Shown here: positions 55,554 through 64,000 of the stretch, piece after piece
Layout of the letters: each line of letters starts with the position of its first letter
Numbering within the stretch: position 1 is the first letter of the stretch
Assembly: GCA_036401375.1 (NCBI GenBank)
Contig: DASWVB010000017.1
Span: 1-64,000 of the forward strand
Direction: 5' to 3'
Length of the DNA: 64,000 nucleotides
Origin: DASWUZ01 sp036401375
GTDB lineage: Bacteria; Acidobacteriota; Terriglobia; Terriglobales; Acidobacteriaceae
Notes under the pieces: generated by a model
Told to the model about the DNA's origin: nothing
What the model saw: the letters and a program-made list of their open reading frames with translations, nothing else
The model's database searches: none
Made by a program: the position numbers and the translations under genes

Positions 55554-55910
55554 TCAGAGCGGCTGCCCGTGCCCGGTTTCAGGGTGGACGGGCATTTCGG
55601 CGGCGTCTTCTTGAGCCGCCTCCAGAAACTCCCACCAGCAATCCCCGACGGTCGCGCCCAGGTCGTTGGCGGTACGAAGAGCGGCGTCTTCGACCTGTCT
55701 CATCAATCCTGCGAGGTAGTCGCGCGAGCCTGAGATAGCGACGGCCCCTATGGTGGCTGTCTTCCAGGTGACTGCCTCGTCGAGCTCGGCGACCGAGATG
55801 TTGAAGCCGCGGCCGAGCTTCTCCTTGAGGCTGCGGACGACCTGGCGCCGGTCTTTGAGGGACTGGGCGTGCTCGATCCGGAGCTCAAGGGTAAGGGCGG
55901 CTACTGGCAT
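55554..55910 (-). CDS. DUF503 (YlxP-like) protein
   Basis: 118 aa. MPVAALTLELRIEHAQSLKD then RRQVVRSLKEKLGRGFNISV, typical of DUF503 proteins. It lies 52 nt upstream of rbfA on the same strand, a known pairing; in other bacteria it is between infB and rbfA. A role in ribosome assembly is suggested by context only. Confidence 0.88.
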   Translation of the reverse strand: MPVAALTLELRIEHAQSLKDRRQVVRSLKEKLGRGFNISVAELDEAVTWKTATIGAVAISGSRDYLAGLMRQVEDAALRTANDLGATVGDCWWEFLEAAQEDAAEMPVHPETGHGQPL

Positions 55911-56088
55911 GTGGTGAGTCTAGAGGAAGGGCTGGCTGGGGTGCTGGTGGAGGTGACTCCGAATAGAGAGGGGACGCCCGAGCAGGAGGCGGCCGCTAAG
56001 CCGCTGGCTTCCTTTTGACCGCTGCGGGTGAGGCCTCTCAGCGGCGCCGCTGGTCGTTGCGAGCGCCGCTGGCCTTCCTCAGGAAGAG

Positions 56089-56991
56089 CTAAGCTGCCTT
56101 CTTTACATCGGCCTCGAGGGCGGCCCACTCGGCCTCGTCGAGGTGGATGGCGGCAGAGGCGATGTTTTCATCCAGGTGCTCGACCGACGATGTGCCCGGA
56201 ATCGGCAATATCACCGGAGAGCGGTGGAGGAGCCACGCTACTGCGAGCTGGGTGATGGTTGCGCCGTGGCGCCTGGCAGCGGAGTCGAGGGGTCCGCCCG
56301 GCTTGGTCAGCTTGCCGCCACCGACGGGGAACCAGGGGATGAAGCCAAGCTGGTGCTGCTCGCAGTATTGCAAGGTGGATTCGTGCTGGCGGTCGCCAAT
56401 GTTGTACTGGTTCTGGACGCTCACTATGTCTGTGACTTTGCGCGCCTGGTCGATCTCGGGGGGAGAGACCTCCGACAATCCGATGTGCAGTATCTTGCCC
56501 TCGTCCTGCATCTTCCCGATCTCGCCCAGCGACTCCTCGACCGGCACCCTGGCGTCGATGCGATGCAGCTGCCAGAGGCTGATCTGCTCCTGTTTGAGGC
56601 GGCGCAGGCTCATCTCGACGCACTGCCGCAGGTACTCGGGCCGGCCGACCGGAGCCCACTGGTTTGGGCCGGAGCGGGTCAGGCCGCCCTTGGTCGCGAT
56701 GACGAGGTCCCTGGGGTAGGGATGGAGGGCCTCCGCAATGAGGCGCTCGCTCACCTCCGGGCCGTAGGCGTCAGCCGTGTCGATGAAGTTGACGCCTGAC
56801 TCGACAGCGTGGCGGAGGACCTTGATGGCCTCCTGTGGGTCCTTAGGCTCGCCCCAGATGCCGGCGCCGGTGATGCGCATGGCGCCGAAGCCGAGGCGGT
56901 TGATGGTCAGGGTCCGGCTCTTGCTGCCTTTCAGATTTGCGCCGAGGGTGAAGGTGCCGCTTTGGGCCGCGTTGCTTGTCTGTGTCGCCAT
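56089..56991 (-). CDS. Aldo/keto reductase
   Basis: 300 aa TIM-barrel NADPH oxidoreductase. The catalytic tetrad is visible: Asp and Tyr in FIDTADAYGPE, Lys in LVIATKGGLT, His in LWQLHRIDARV. The C-terminal cofactor loop is LPIPGTSSVEHLDEN. The substrate is unknown. Probable start MATQTSNAAQSGTF with GSKSRTLTINRLGFGAMRIT following. Confidence 0.92.
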   Translation of the reverse strand: MATQTSNAAQSGTFTLGANLKGSKSRTLTINRLGFGAMRITGAGIWGEPKDPQEAIKVLRHAVESGVNFIDTADAYGPEVSERLIAEALHPYPRDLVIATKGGLTRSGPNQWAPVGRPEYLRQCVEMSLRRLKQEQISLWQLHRIDARVPVEESLGEIGKMQDEGKILHIGLSEVSPPEIDQARKVTDIVSVQNQYNIGDRQHESTLQYCEQHQLGFIPWFPVGGGKLTKPGGPLDSAARRHGATITQLAVAWLLHRSPVILPIPGTSSVEHLDENIASAAIHLDEAEWAALEADVKKAA

Positions 56992-57333
56992 GGTGGATTG
57001 GATGCAGCGGCGAGGGGCTTTGCTTCCTCCATTGTCTGACTCTTGACAGGCGGGACGTGGCTGTCACGTTGGAAGATGGCGGGGCCTGATGGGTCGAGGC
57101 GGCGACGGGGCTTCCAGGAATGTTCGGGGTTGCGGCGCGCGGGTGTACGCGGCGCGCTCGAGGCGCGGCTGTAGGTCGAGTGCCCCGTACTCCTGAGAGG
57201 GTGTGCGAGCGCCTGCTGGATGAGGCGCTTTCGACAGGCCGGCAGACAACAAGGTCGTGTTGAGGGGGAAGGGGCGGCCTTTTGTGAATCGCCCCACACT
57301 GCTAAAATCGGGAAGTATCATTCCCGCCAATGT
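56992..57333 (+). other. 342-nt intergenic region before tRNA-Ala
   Basis: No gene is supported. A minus-strand open frame running through the tRNA (residues like GAKRDRTADLLVANEALSQL) is a well-known false ORF made by the antisense of tRNA genes. The last 55 nt hold a candidate promoter of the tRNA. Confidence 0.6.
57280..57308 (+). promoter_or_regulatory. Candidate promoter of tRNA-Ala
   Basis: TTTTGT (57280-57285), a 17-nt spacer and TAAAAT (57303-57308), a near-consensus -10, 25 nt ahead of the tRNA start. The -35 is weak. The position fits a short leader. Confidence 0.4.
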
Positions 57334-57409
57334 GGGGCTATAGCTCAGCTGGGAGAGCGCCTCGTTCGCAACGAGGAGGTCAGCGGTTCGATCCCGCTTA
57401 GCTCCACCA
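57334..57409 (+). tRNA. tRNA-Ala (CGC)
   Basis: 76 nt with encoded CCA. Acceptor GGGGCTA pairs with TAGCTCC (one G-T). D-arm GCTC...GAGC, anticodon stem CTCGT/ACGAG with loop TCGCA giving anticodon CGC (codon GCG), T-loop TTCGATC. Discriminator A. Confidence 0.96.
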
Positions 57410-57512
57410 AGACCATGCATGCTAAACATGTCCTTGCATCAGCAGACATTTTCTCCTTAGACAAAGAAGAACTGGAGGCTCCCAGTTTTTCAATCTCCGT
57501 GACTGTTGGTGC

Positions 57513-58307
57513 TCAAGGTTTCTCTATCTTAAGAGCAAGTTTCGGACTGTCCATGCAGCCGCCGTTCTCCGGTTTCAGTTCGCCAATTAATTTCACTCGA
57601 TAATACAAAGTCGCTGGATATTCGGTTAGCGTCTTAATTGTGCAGGTCTGGCCTTCAGTCAAGTAGAAGTTTTTGTTCCCATTACTCTCTGTGCAAATGT
57701 CTTGCAAGTTCACGACGTGGATAATGTGATTGCCAAACTCCCCCCAGAAGAGGCTTTGGTTGGCCTTGGCGGGAATGGCGGGGACCGACGCTGTTCCGGA
57801 TGAGCAGTCAACGTCATACTCCGTAGCCGCCACCGCCGACGCTTGCACTTCAGCAACGTTGACCGTGGGTTGGCCGGCGCTCGTGCTCGCGGCCGTCTCC
57901 CGGGCATGAGGCGAACCCTTGATCTTTACAATACAACCTGGAGGACAAGGGTTCATGTTTTCTACAAATATCTTTTCCGGAACAGTCTCAGGCTCGTCCG
58001 CCGTTATCTTATAGAAGTAGGTACCAGTCTGGACGCGGACTCTGCATCGGGTGACTGCGCCCGCCTTGATCTTGTACCATCGCTTGGCACAAGGTTTGTC
58101 GCCGACGAACACAACATAAAAGGGGTACTTTTGACCGGGCGAGAGCTTCCATTCCAGGTAATCTCCCTTGTGCAGCTCGACGTTTAAATTACCGGATGGG
58201 TCCACGACATATCGTTGCGTGCAGCGACCCAAAGACCCTGAGATCGCGGCACAAAGCGCGATGAGTAGCGACACATACCTTACTGAGTTCAGTCTCATTG
58301 AGTGCAT
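57513..58307 (-). CDS. Secreted protein of unknown function
   Basis: 264 aa. Signal peptide (VRYVSLLIALCAAISGSLG) and a mature domain with many Cys: RCTQRYV, KPCAKRWYKIKAGAVTRCRV, NPCPPGCIVKIKG, DICTESNGNKNFYLTEGQTC, with a probable beta-sandwich feel. G+C is visibly lower than the N-terminal part of the kinase gene upstream. It starts 17 nt after the kinase-TPR stop, so it may be a partner in one operon. Function unknown. Confidence 0.75.
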   Translation of the reverse strand: MHSMRLNSVRYVSLLIALCAAISGSLGRCTQRYVVDPSGNLNVELHKGDYLEWKLSPGQKYPFYVVFVGDKPCAKRWYKIKAGAVTRCRVRVQTGTYFYKITADEPETVPEKIFVENMNPCPPGCIVKIKGSPHARETAASTSAGQPTVNVAEVQASAVAATEYDVDCSSGTASVPAIPAKANQSLFWGEFGNHIIHVVNLQDICTESNGNKNFYLTEGQTCTIKTLTEYPATLYYRVKLIGELKPENGGCMDSPKLALKIEKP

Positions 58308-58324
58308 CTCCGATAGCTTTACTT

Positions 58325-61180
58325 CTAAGCATTTAAGACGTGTTTAGGAGCATTCAGCAGAATGGGGTATCGTGGATCTTTGCGAAGAAGGCTGAGATCG
58401 TTAACACACTCAATCTGATATCGAGTAGCTCCCTTGGAAAAGCAGAGGGCTAGTGTCGCAAGGGCACTCTCTCTATGATTTAGAAGCTCTAGGATCCTGG
58501 CTTTATATAATTGAGAATCTATGTCGTCGGCATGAAGAGACTCAGCCTTCTTAATCAGAGTATCTATCTGTGAAAGCTTGATTGTCTTGACCCGGTAGAG
58601 CGCTAGAAGCATCCAGCCCGGACCGTTCGATGGGTTGGTGCGCAGGTTCTCTTCCTCGGTGGCCTCAGCTCGCAGGTAAGCAGATCGGGCTTTAACGCTG
58701 TCCTTGCTGCGTGCCTCGTAGCAGTCTCCGAGTTGAAGCCAATTTCTGCTGTCAACCGGACCTAGCTTTACTGCTTGTTCGCTGTACTGAAGAGCCTCAA
58801 CATAGTTGCCTTGCGCCAGCAACACTTGCGACGTAGTGTTTGCAGCGTCGGCGTTCGGATGTAAAGCCATGCTCTTAGCCAGACTGTCGAGGGCCTGGTC
58901 GTACATGCCTAAGACGAACTGCAAATCCCCGATGTTATTCAAGGTGAGAGCACTATTCGGGAGGGCTATTCGAGCTCCTTGAAATGCTTGCAAAGCTTGA
59001 CGATACTTTCCCTGCGAACCATAGTTAAAGCCCAAGGCAAAGTGTGCCAACCAGTAGTTTGGGCGTTCTTCTATGACTCTGAGGAGGGTTCTCTCGGCGT
59101 CATCCCAGCGATTGAGAGTGGAGTAGATTTCTGCCTGGTAGGTCAAAGTTTGCGGATTCGCTGGATCGAGCGATAGCGCCTCGCCAAGCGCTCGGAGAGC
59201 ATTCTCACTCTGGCCCAGGGCCGCATACGCGGTTGCCAGAGCTACATGACCCTCGACGAGATTGTGATTCCATCTTAAGGAGGTGTGAGCGTTTTCCTGC
59301 GCGAGAGCTAACGCACCAGATTCTTTACGGGTTATAAACATTTGTGTGTAGGCGATTGCGAGGCGCGCGTAAGCGAGCGCGTAGCGTACGTCAAAGCCCA
59401 CAGCTTCTTTGTATTTATCGATGGCGGCGTCTACGCCGGTGAAGTTGGGCTGCTTCATGAGCGCTTCGGCGGCCTGGAAGGCTGCCAGCGCCTCTGGACT
59501 CCGGGTGCCGGCTGAGGATCGTCTATCGTCCGGCTCGTAGCCCGTGATGTCGAGTAAGTCGGCCGCTGCACGCACTGCCCGTGCAGCCAGGGATAGTTGA
59601 TCGTTCTGCGCCACATGGATCTCGGTCGTTCTGAGCGGGTGAGCGGTCGCGGGGTCGATCACCTGCAGCAGGAGGCTCAGGCTGTTGCCCACCGTGCTGC
59701 CCGAGGTGGCGAGCACGAGGTTGGCTCCGAGCGATTCGCGCACGTCGTTCAACTGGGCCGAGGTCGTCGGGTCAGTGGAACTGGCGTGGGCGATGACGGA
59801 GAGGTTGCGGTCATAGGCCTCGGCGCGCGCCAGTTCGTTGCCGATGGCGTCCATCACGGACAGCAGTGCGGGCTTAATGCGCAGGTCAGACGGCGGCGGC
59901 CAGCCGAGCAGCGCCACGAACCGCTTGTCTGGCAGTGGATGGAGGAAGTCGTAGATGCGCCGGCGCTTCCACAGGCCTCCGCCGGCCGCTGCGATCACCG
60001 TCGCTGCAGAGCCGATGGCGAAGCTGCGCCGGGTGAAGAGCGGAGGCCTGGCCAGCAGGGCTGAGGATGCAGAGCCGGAGTCGAGCAGCACCTGCATCCC
60101 GGCGAAGGCGCGGCAGCGGCGCTCGGGATCTTCAGCGAGGAAGTCCCGAACCGCGTGCACGTAGCCGGCCGGGAAGCTGGGGGAGCCGGGCGCCTTGCCG
60201 GTGACCGCCACGGCGTCGAGCAGGGTCAGCGAAGGCCGGTGATTGGGCGTCTCGGGCGGCCTTTTTCCGGTGAGGACCTGGTGCAGCAGCACGCCCAGCG
60301 CGAAGATGTCGGTGGCCTGTGACGGCGGGTGCCCGTGCAGCAGCTCCGGTGCGAGATATCCCGGCGTCCCGGCCACCATTCCGGGCTTGAGGAGGGTCGA
60401 ATCGGCCTCGTGCAGCCGGGCCAGGCCGAAGTCCATGATCGACACGCAGAGCTTGCCGCCAGAGCGGTCGAGCATCACGTTATTGGGCTTGATATCGCGA
60501 TGGATCACGCCCGCCGCGTGAATGGCGGCAATGCCGCAGACCATCTGGCGGAAGATCTGCAGAGCATCCTCGGCGGGGATGAGGCCCGGCTCGAGCAGAC
60601 GGGTGGCAAGAGTCTGGCCGGCGAGCAGCTTCATAGTCAGAAACAGGAAGGGGGCAGGGGGCTCGTCGCAGCGGAAGATCTCGTAAATGGGGCAGAGGTT
60701 CGCGTGATTCACCCTTCTCGCGAGCAGCACCTCCTGTTCAAAGCGCTGTGAGGCGCTCGCCTCAACCGCAATCTCCGGCAGGATCATCTTCAGAGCGACA
60801 TGGGTTCCCTGCAGCAGCTTGTCTTTGGCCTCGTAGACCTCGCCCATTCCGCCTCGGGCGATGAAGCGCACCACGGTGAAGCGGCCGGCGATGGTCTGCC
60901 CGGGGGTGAAGTGCGACCTGGACGAGGGACCTGCGGCAGGAGTGGTATCGCGCAAGGAGACGGTCGGGTCGGTGTTGTGAGTGGAGCCGTTCTGAGCACT
61001 CTCGATGTGGCCGTTGCCAGCAAGCGCCTGGTGTCTTTCCCTGAGCAGCAGGTCGTCGATCTGCCGCCGCAGCTCGGGCGCACCCAGACAGACGTGGTCG
61101 AGATAGGCGGATCTCTGCCCCGGCGCTAGTTCGAGCGCCTTGCTAAGCAGTTGCTCCATAGATTGCTGCTGAGTCCCCAT
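58325..61180 (-). CDS. Membrane Ser/Thr protein kinase with TPR domain
   Basis: 951 aa from the ATG at 61180 (MGTQQQSMEQLLSKALEL); an in-frame TTG at 61189 is possible. Kinase domain about 100-365: IARGGMGEVYEAKDK (Gly loop), HRDIKPNN (catalytic), MDFGLARL and GTPGYLAPELL. One membrane helix near 387-404. Next a TolB-N-like segment (FVALLGWPPPSDLRIKPALL), then about eight TPRs. The C-terminal half looks lower in G+C than the N-terminal half. It is Hanks-type (PknB-like). Confidence 0.92.
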   Translation of the reverse strand: MGTQQQSMEQLLSKALELAPGQRSAYLDHVCLGAPELRRQIDDLLLRERHQALAGNGHIESAQNGSTHNTDPTVSLRDTTPAAGPSSRSHFTPGQTIAGRFTVVRFIARGGMGEVYEAKDKLLQGTHVALKMILPEIAVEASASQRFEQEVLLARRVNHANLCPIYEIFRCDEPPAPFLFLTMKLLAGQTLATRLLEPGLIPAEDALQIFRQMVCGIAAIHAAGVIHRDIKPNNVMLDRSGGKLCVSIMDFGLARLHEADSTLLKPGMVAGTPGYLAPELLHGHPPSQATDIFALGVLLHQVLTGKRPPETPNHRPSLTLLDAVAVTGKAPGSPSFPAGYVHAVRDFLAEDPERRCRAFAGMQVLLDSGSASSALLARPPLFTRRSFAIGSAATVIAAAGGGLWKRRRIYDFLHPLPDKRFVALLGWPPPSDLRIKPALLSVMDAIGNELARAEAYDRNLSVIAHASSTDPTTSAQLNDVRESLGANLVLATSGSTVGNSLSLLLQVIDPATAHPLRTTEIHVAQNDQLSLAARAVRAAADLLDITGYEPDDRRSSAGTRSPEALAAFQAAEALMKQPNFTGVDAAIDKYKEAVGFDVRYALAYARLAIAYTQMFITRKESGALALAQENAHTSLRWNHNLVEGHVALATAYAALGQSENALRALGEALSLDPANPQTLTYQAEIYSTLNRWDDAERTLLRVIEERPNYWLAHFALGFNYGSQGKYRQALQAFQGARIALPNSALTLNNIGDLQFVLGMYDQALDSLAKSMALHPNADAANTTSQVLLAQGNYVEALQYSEQAVKLGPVDSRNWLQLGDCYEARSKDSVKARSAYLRAEATEEENLRTNPSNGPGWMLLALYRVKTIKLSQIDTLIKKAESLHADDIDSQLYKARILELLNHRESALATLALCFSKGATRYQIECVNDLSLLRKDPRYPILLNAPKHVLNA

Positions 61181-61658
61181 CGATACCAACCCGGAGATCG
61201 AGATAGCCGCGGTGCGAGTGACGAGGCTCTGATGGAGACTGAGACTGTCTCGGCAGGCCGGGGCCCGATGACGCGTAGAAGTCGGCGAAGGAAGGTTATT
61301 GCTTACTGAAAATCTCGAAACGCCTATCTATATCGGCGTGACGGACTTTTGTAATGCTGCCAATGTTACACCGTTAATTTGGGTAATTCATTGTAAAACC
61401 GCAAGAATTACGTGGTTTCTTGTATTTGCCTGGCATTTTTCGCAGCTACCCGGCGAGCCCTGGCAGGTCAGGCCGCGGCCTTATTCAAGTTGCAGTCGTC
61501 GCGGGCTGAGATCTGTAGTCGACCCTGGTGAGTCGGCGTGCCCAGTTAGATTTTTGTGTACATAGCAGTAGAGAGTCGACCAGATCACCGTGCAGGTATG
61601 AGCCAGACACGAAGCGTGTTTAGTCAGCGGCAGGACAGCTCTTACGTCTGACGGAGGA
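61181..61658. other. 478-nt intergenic region with AT-rich island
   Basis: No supported gene. Bases about 61300-61440 are AT-rich (for example TTACTGAAAATCTCG and TGTAATGCTGCCAATGTTAC) against GC-rich flanks, the likely promoter zone of the kinase gene on the minus strand. Nothing else is visible; the part next to pyrD (61440-61658) is featureless. Confidence 0.5.
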
Positions 61659-62576
61659 TCAGTTCTTGCGATCCGTGAGCATGCCGCCGGTAAGATCGCT
61701 GACGCGTTTGACTTCATTGCGCGCGCACCACTGTTCCAGGCTGCGGGCGATGCGCTCGACGGCGCGGGGATCGGCGTAGCTCGCCGTCCCAACCTGCACG
61801 GCGGTCGCGCCTGCGAGTAGAAACTCGACCGCGTCTTCTGCTGTCGTGATGCCACCCGTTCCGAGGATAGGAATCTGGACTGCCCTGGCGGCTTCGTAGA
61901 CCATGCGCAGCGCGATCGGCTTGATGGCCGGGCCGGAGAGTCCGCCGGTGATGTTGGCGATCCGTGGGCGACGGGTCTTCACGTCGATGGCGAGCGAGAC
62001 GAAGGTATTTACGAGCGAGAGCGCATCGGCGCCCGCGTCTGCGGCGGCGACCGCCATGGCGGCGATACTTGTCACGTTGGGGGAGAGCTTGACGATGAGG
62101 GGGCGGGTGGCCGCCTTCTTCGCCTGGCCGACGAGGTCGCTGAGCATCGCCGCATCGCTGCCAAAGACCATTCCGCCGTGTTGCACGTTGGGGCAGGAGA
62201 CGTTTAACTCGTAGGCCGCGATGCCCTTTGCCTCGTTGAGGATGGCGATGACGGCGAGGTAATCCTCAACCGTATAGCCAAAGACATTGGCGATGACAGG
62301 GCAGCAGGGGATCGCGCGCAGCCGCGGCAGCCTTGTCTCGAGGAAGGCGCGTACCCCGATGTTCTGCAGGCCTATGGCGTTCATCATGCCGGCTGCAGTC
62401 TCGATGATGCGCGGCGCCTCATTGCCCGCCATCGGCTCGCGCGAGAGGCCCTTGGTTACCAGCGCTCCGATGGCGTTGAGCGAGACGATGTCTTCAAACT
62501 CGATGCCGTAGGCGAAGGTGCCGCTGGCGGCAATGACCGGGGTGCGCAGCCAGAAATCTGCTACGCGGACGGTCAT
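61659..62576 (-). CDS. pyrD: Dihydroorotate dehydrogenase, class 1B
   Basis: 305 aa from the ATG at 62576 (MTVRVADFWLRTPVIAASGT); the open frame runs upstream over the phosphatase gene but is not PyrD-like there. It oxidises dihydroorotate to orotate. YELNVSCPNVQHGGMVF carries the Cys base of class 1 enzymes; the class 1B form uses a separate electron-transfer subunit (PyrK), not seen here. FMN phosphate loop ILGTGGITTAEDAVEF. It lies 19 nt from the phosphatase stop on the same strand. Confidence 0.95.
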   Translation of the reverse strand: MTVRVADFWLRTPVIAASGTFAYGIEFEDIVSLNAIGALVTKGLSREPMAGNEAPRIIETAAGMMNAIGLQNIGVRAFLETRLPRLRAIPCCPVIANVFGYTVEDYLAVIAILNEAKGIAAYELNVSCPNVQHGGMVFGSDAAMLSDLVGQAKKAATRPLIVKLSPNVTSIAAMAVAAADAGADALSLVNTFVSLAIDVKTRRPRIANITGGLSGPAIKPIALRMVYEAARAVQIPILGTGGITTAEDAVEFLLAGATAVQVGTASYADPRAVERIARSLEQWCARNEVKRVSDLTGGMLTDRKN

Positions 62577-62595
62577 GTCCGGCTTCAACGGGAGC

Positions 62596-64000
62596 TCACT
62601 GGGGCGGTTGACCGATGGCGGCTGGCCGCGGCGCAGGCGGGACCGGGGGCTGTGCCGGAGGCCGGCCGGAGGGCGCCGGTTGCGTGCCGTCTGGCAGCGG
62701 CCGCGCATCGCCCGTGGGCGGAGTTGAGACGGCGCCGGTGGTCCGAGTGCGCCGTGCGCCGTGAGCGGCCTTTGCGGCCGGGGGACGGGGGTATGTAACC
62801 GCGGCGACGGGCCGCAGCGCCTGGGTGAGTACGCTTCCGATCGAGGCGGAGGGCTGGTTGATACCGAGCAGCGAGGCGAGGGTGGCGGCGAGGTCAACCG
62901 GAGCCACACGACCGTGGTAGATGCCGGGGACAAACGGTGCTCCATAAAAGCCGAGCGGAACATGGCGGTCATAGGACCAGGGGCTGAAGTGGGTCGTCTG
63001 AGTGCCTCCGCTGAACGACTCCATCTGGTAGTCGGCAAAGATGGTCATGACGTACCAGCCCCCGTTGGCACTGTAGCTGTGAGCGAGCAGACGTCCCAGC
63101 TCGCTGTGCGGGAGATCGCCGCCGCCTGCCAGTTGGAGTCGTGTGTAGGAACGCACCAGGGTAGGACGCGGAGGCAGTCGCACCTCGGAGGACACCGGCT
63201 TGGCGTCGCTGCCGGCTGCAGAGCCCGGTGCGGGCGGCTCGGCTGAGAGCGAATCCACCGCGGCCGGAAGAGCTCGCTGCACTGCCTCTTCCGCCTCGGT
63301 CTCATTCACGCCAGTTCGCTCAAAGGCGGGGCGGTTCAGGGCAATGTAGGGGAGTTCCTGGTGCGAGAGCAGGTAGTCGACCTTCTCGCCGGGTGAGAAC
63401 TTCAGGTTGATTGCATCGTTGAGGGCTGCGGTGAGCTTCGCCAGATCGATCGAGGCTGCGGGGACGCCGAGCTTCGCCGCCTCGGCTGGAATCGGCGCAA
63501 TGCCATGATCTGCCGAGAGGGCGACCCAGACATTTGCCATGCCTCCTTCGACGTTCTTATCGAGCCAGGTAAAGAAGCTGTCGAAGTCTGTATCGAGTCC
63601 GTCGACCATCTGCCGCTCGGCGTTCGAATCCGGGCCCATCTGGTGGCCCATGATGTCGTTGGCGGAGAGACTGATGGTCAACAGGTCGGTCGTGGCGTGG
63701 CTTCCGAGCTGCTCGCCGGCGATCAATGCCTGGGCGAAGTCGAGCTCGTAGGAGTTCGCTGCCGGGGTGCTGCCGACGATGCTGTAGAAGCCCTTCCGTA
63801 GCGTCGCACTTTCGCTCGCCCCTGCAACCGCATCCTTTGACGCCTGGCCGGCGCGCGCCCCGCTGTTGAAGGCTGACGCCCAGGCCGGCAGCTGGGGCAT
63901 GTAGTACGTCGAGCTCACCCACGCGCCTGAGGCCTGATCGATCCAGAAGGCACCATTGGCAGCGGAGCCGGCAGGCAGGATCGAAGCGCGGTCCTTGAAC
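62596..64000 (-). CDS. PafA-like alkaline phosphatase/phosphodiesterase (truncated by window)
   Basis: At least 468 aa; the 5' end is outside the window, and the frame stays open to base 64000 (FKDRASILPAGSAANGAFWI). It resembles the PafA-type alkaline phosphatase family: SSTYYMPQLPAWASAFNSGA, TDLLTISLSANDIMGHQMGP, VALSADHGIAP and WYVMTIFADYQMESFSGGTQ. The metal-binding Asp and His of ALSADHGIAP are kept. The catalytic Thr region is outside. A Pro/Arg-rich C-terminal tail (APSGRPPAQPPVPPAP) is present. It is 19 nt upstream of pyrD. Confidence 0.85.
   Translation of the reverse strand, partial: FKDRASILPAGSAANGAFWIDQASGAWVSSTYYMPQLPAWASAFNSGARAGQASKDAVAGASESATLRKGFYSIVGSTPAANSYELDFAQALIAGEQLGSHATTDLLTISLSANDIMGHQMGPDSNAERQMVDGLDTDFDSFFTWLDKNVEGGMANVWVALSADHGIAPIPAEAAKLGVPAASIDLAKLTAALNDAINLKFSPGEKVDYLLSHQELPYIALNRPAFERTGVNETEAEEAVQRALPAAVDSLSAEPPAPGSAAGSDAKPVSSEVRLPPRPTLVRSYTRLQLAGGGDLPHSELGRLLAHSYSANGGWYVMTIFADYQMESFSGGTQTTHFSPWSYDRHVPLGFYGAPFVPGIYHGRVAPVDLAATLASLLGINQPSASIGSVLTQALRPVAAVTYPRPPAAKAAHGARRTRTTGAVSTPPTGDARPLPDGTQPAPSGRPPAQPPVPPAPRPAAIGQPPQ

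Noticed and set aside
57064..57429. Minus-strand ORF of 121 aa across tRNA-Ala
   Set aside because: Residues like GAKRDRTADLLVANEAL are the antisense of a tRNA gene, a known annotation error.
62577..63038. Upstream extension of pyrD
   Set aside because: It overlaps the phosphatase gene in another frame and is not PyrD-like; the ATG at 62576 matches the family start.

Overview
The window is a GC-rich bacterial chromosome segment with two tRNA genes, no rRNA, and no phage or transposase gene. The low-redundancy protein families, class 1B PyrD, zinc-binding forms of S14, S4, L36 and probably L24, a TPR-bearing Ser/Thr kinase, a SpoIIE-type phosphatase, a PafA-like phosphatase and the dispersed palindromes with a GGGGCACCC tail all suggest an Acidobacteriota member (Terriglobia-like). 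That placement is inference from gene content and was not computed.

Region 1 (1-19240) is one long co-oriented ribosomal super-operon: tuf (3' part), rpsJ, rplC, rplD, rplW, rplB, rpsS, rplV, rpsC, rplP, rpmC, rpsQ, rplN, rplX, rplE, rpsN (type Z), rpsH, rplF, rplR, rpsE, rpmD, rplO, secY, adk, map, infA, rpmJ, rpsM, rpsK, rpsD, rpoA and rplQ. The order is the classical S10-spc-alpha order, but most spacers are long (60-180 nt). Several carry short tandem duplications that begin in the last codons and stop codon of the preceding gene.

Region 2 (19241-24390) has a tightly overlapped four-gene operon (ECF sigma factor, zinc-type anti-sigma factor, two small membrane proteins), a membrane SpoIIE/PP2C phosphatase, and a 900-bp array of about 205-bp repeat units built from palindromes. 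Region 3 (24391-33935) holds a GNAT acetyltransferase, guaB, a lipoprotein, small or unknown membrane proteins, a second palindrome array, an amino-acid permease-adenosine deaminase operon, a tiny basic protein and a third palindrome array.

Region 4 (33936-47600) holds a PcrA/UvrD helicase with an unusual acidic insertion, a dienelactone hydrolase, an epoxide-hydrolase-like enzyme followed by a flavodoxin-fold fusion protein, a minus-strand cluster (ABC ATPase, TauE/SafE, SemiSWEET, DUF971, TPR), an SDR, a Wza-Wzz polysaccharide export pair and tRNA-Pro(CGG). Region 5 (47600-64000) holds a TonB-C-like/thioredoxin-like fusion, an SRAP protein, an M24 peptidase, small membrane proteins, a GNAT-GT39 pair, rbfA with a DUF503 protein, an aldo/keto reductase, tRNA-Ala(CGC), a secreted protein with a large Ser/Thr kinase-TPR protein, pyrD, and a PafA-like phosphatase cut by the window end.

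No defence island, CRISPR or biosynthetic cluster is visible. The least explained signals are the three palindrome arrays, the stop-codon-spanning tandem duplications in the ribosomal operon, the three mutually complementary segments upstream of the permease operon, and the apparent base-composition break inside the kinase-TPR gene.
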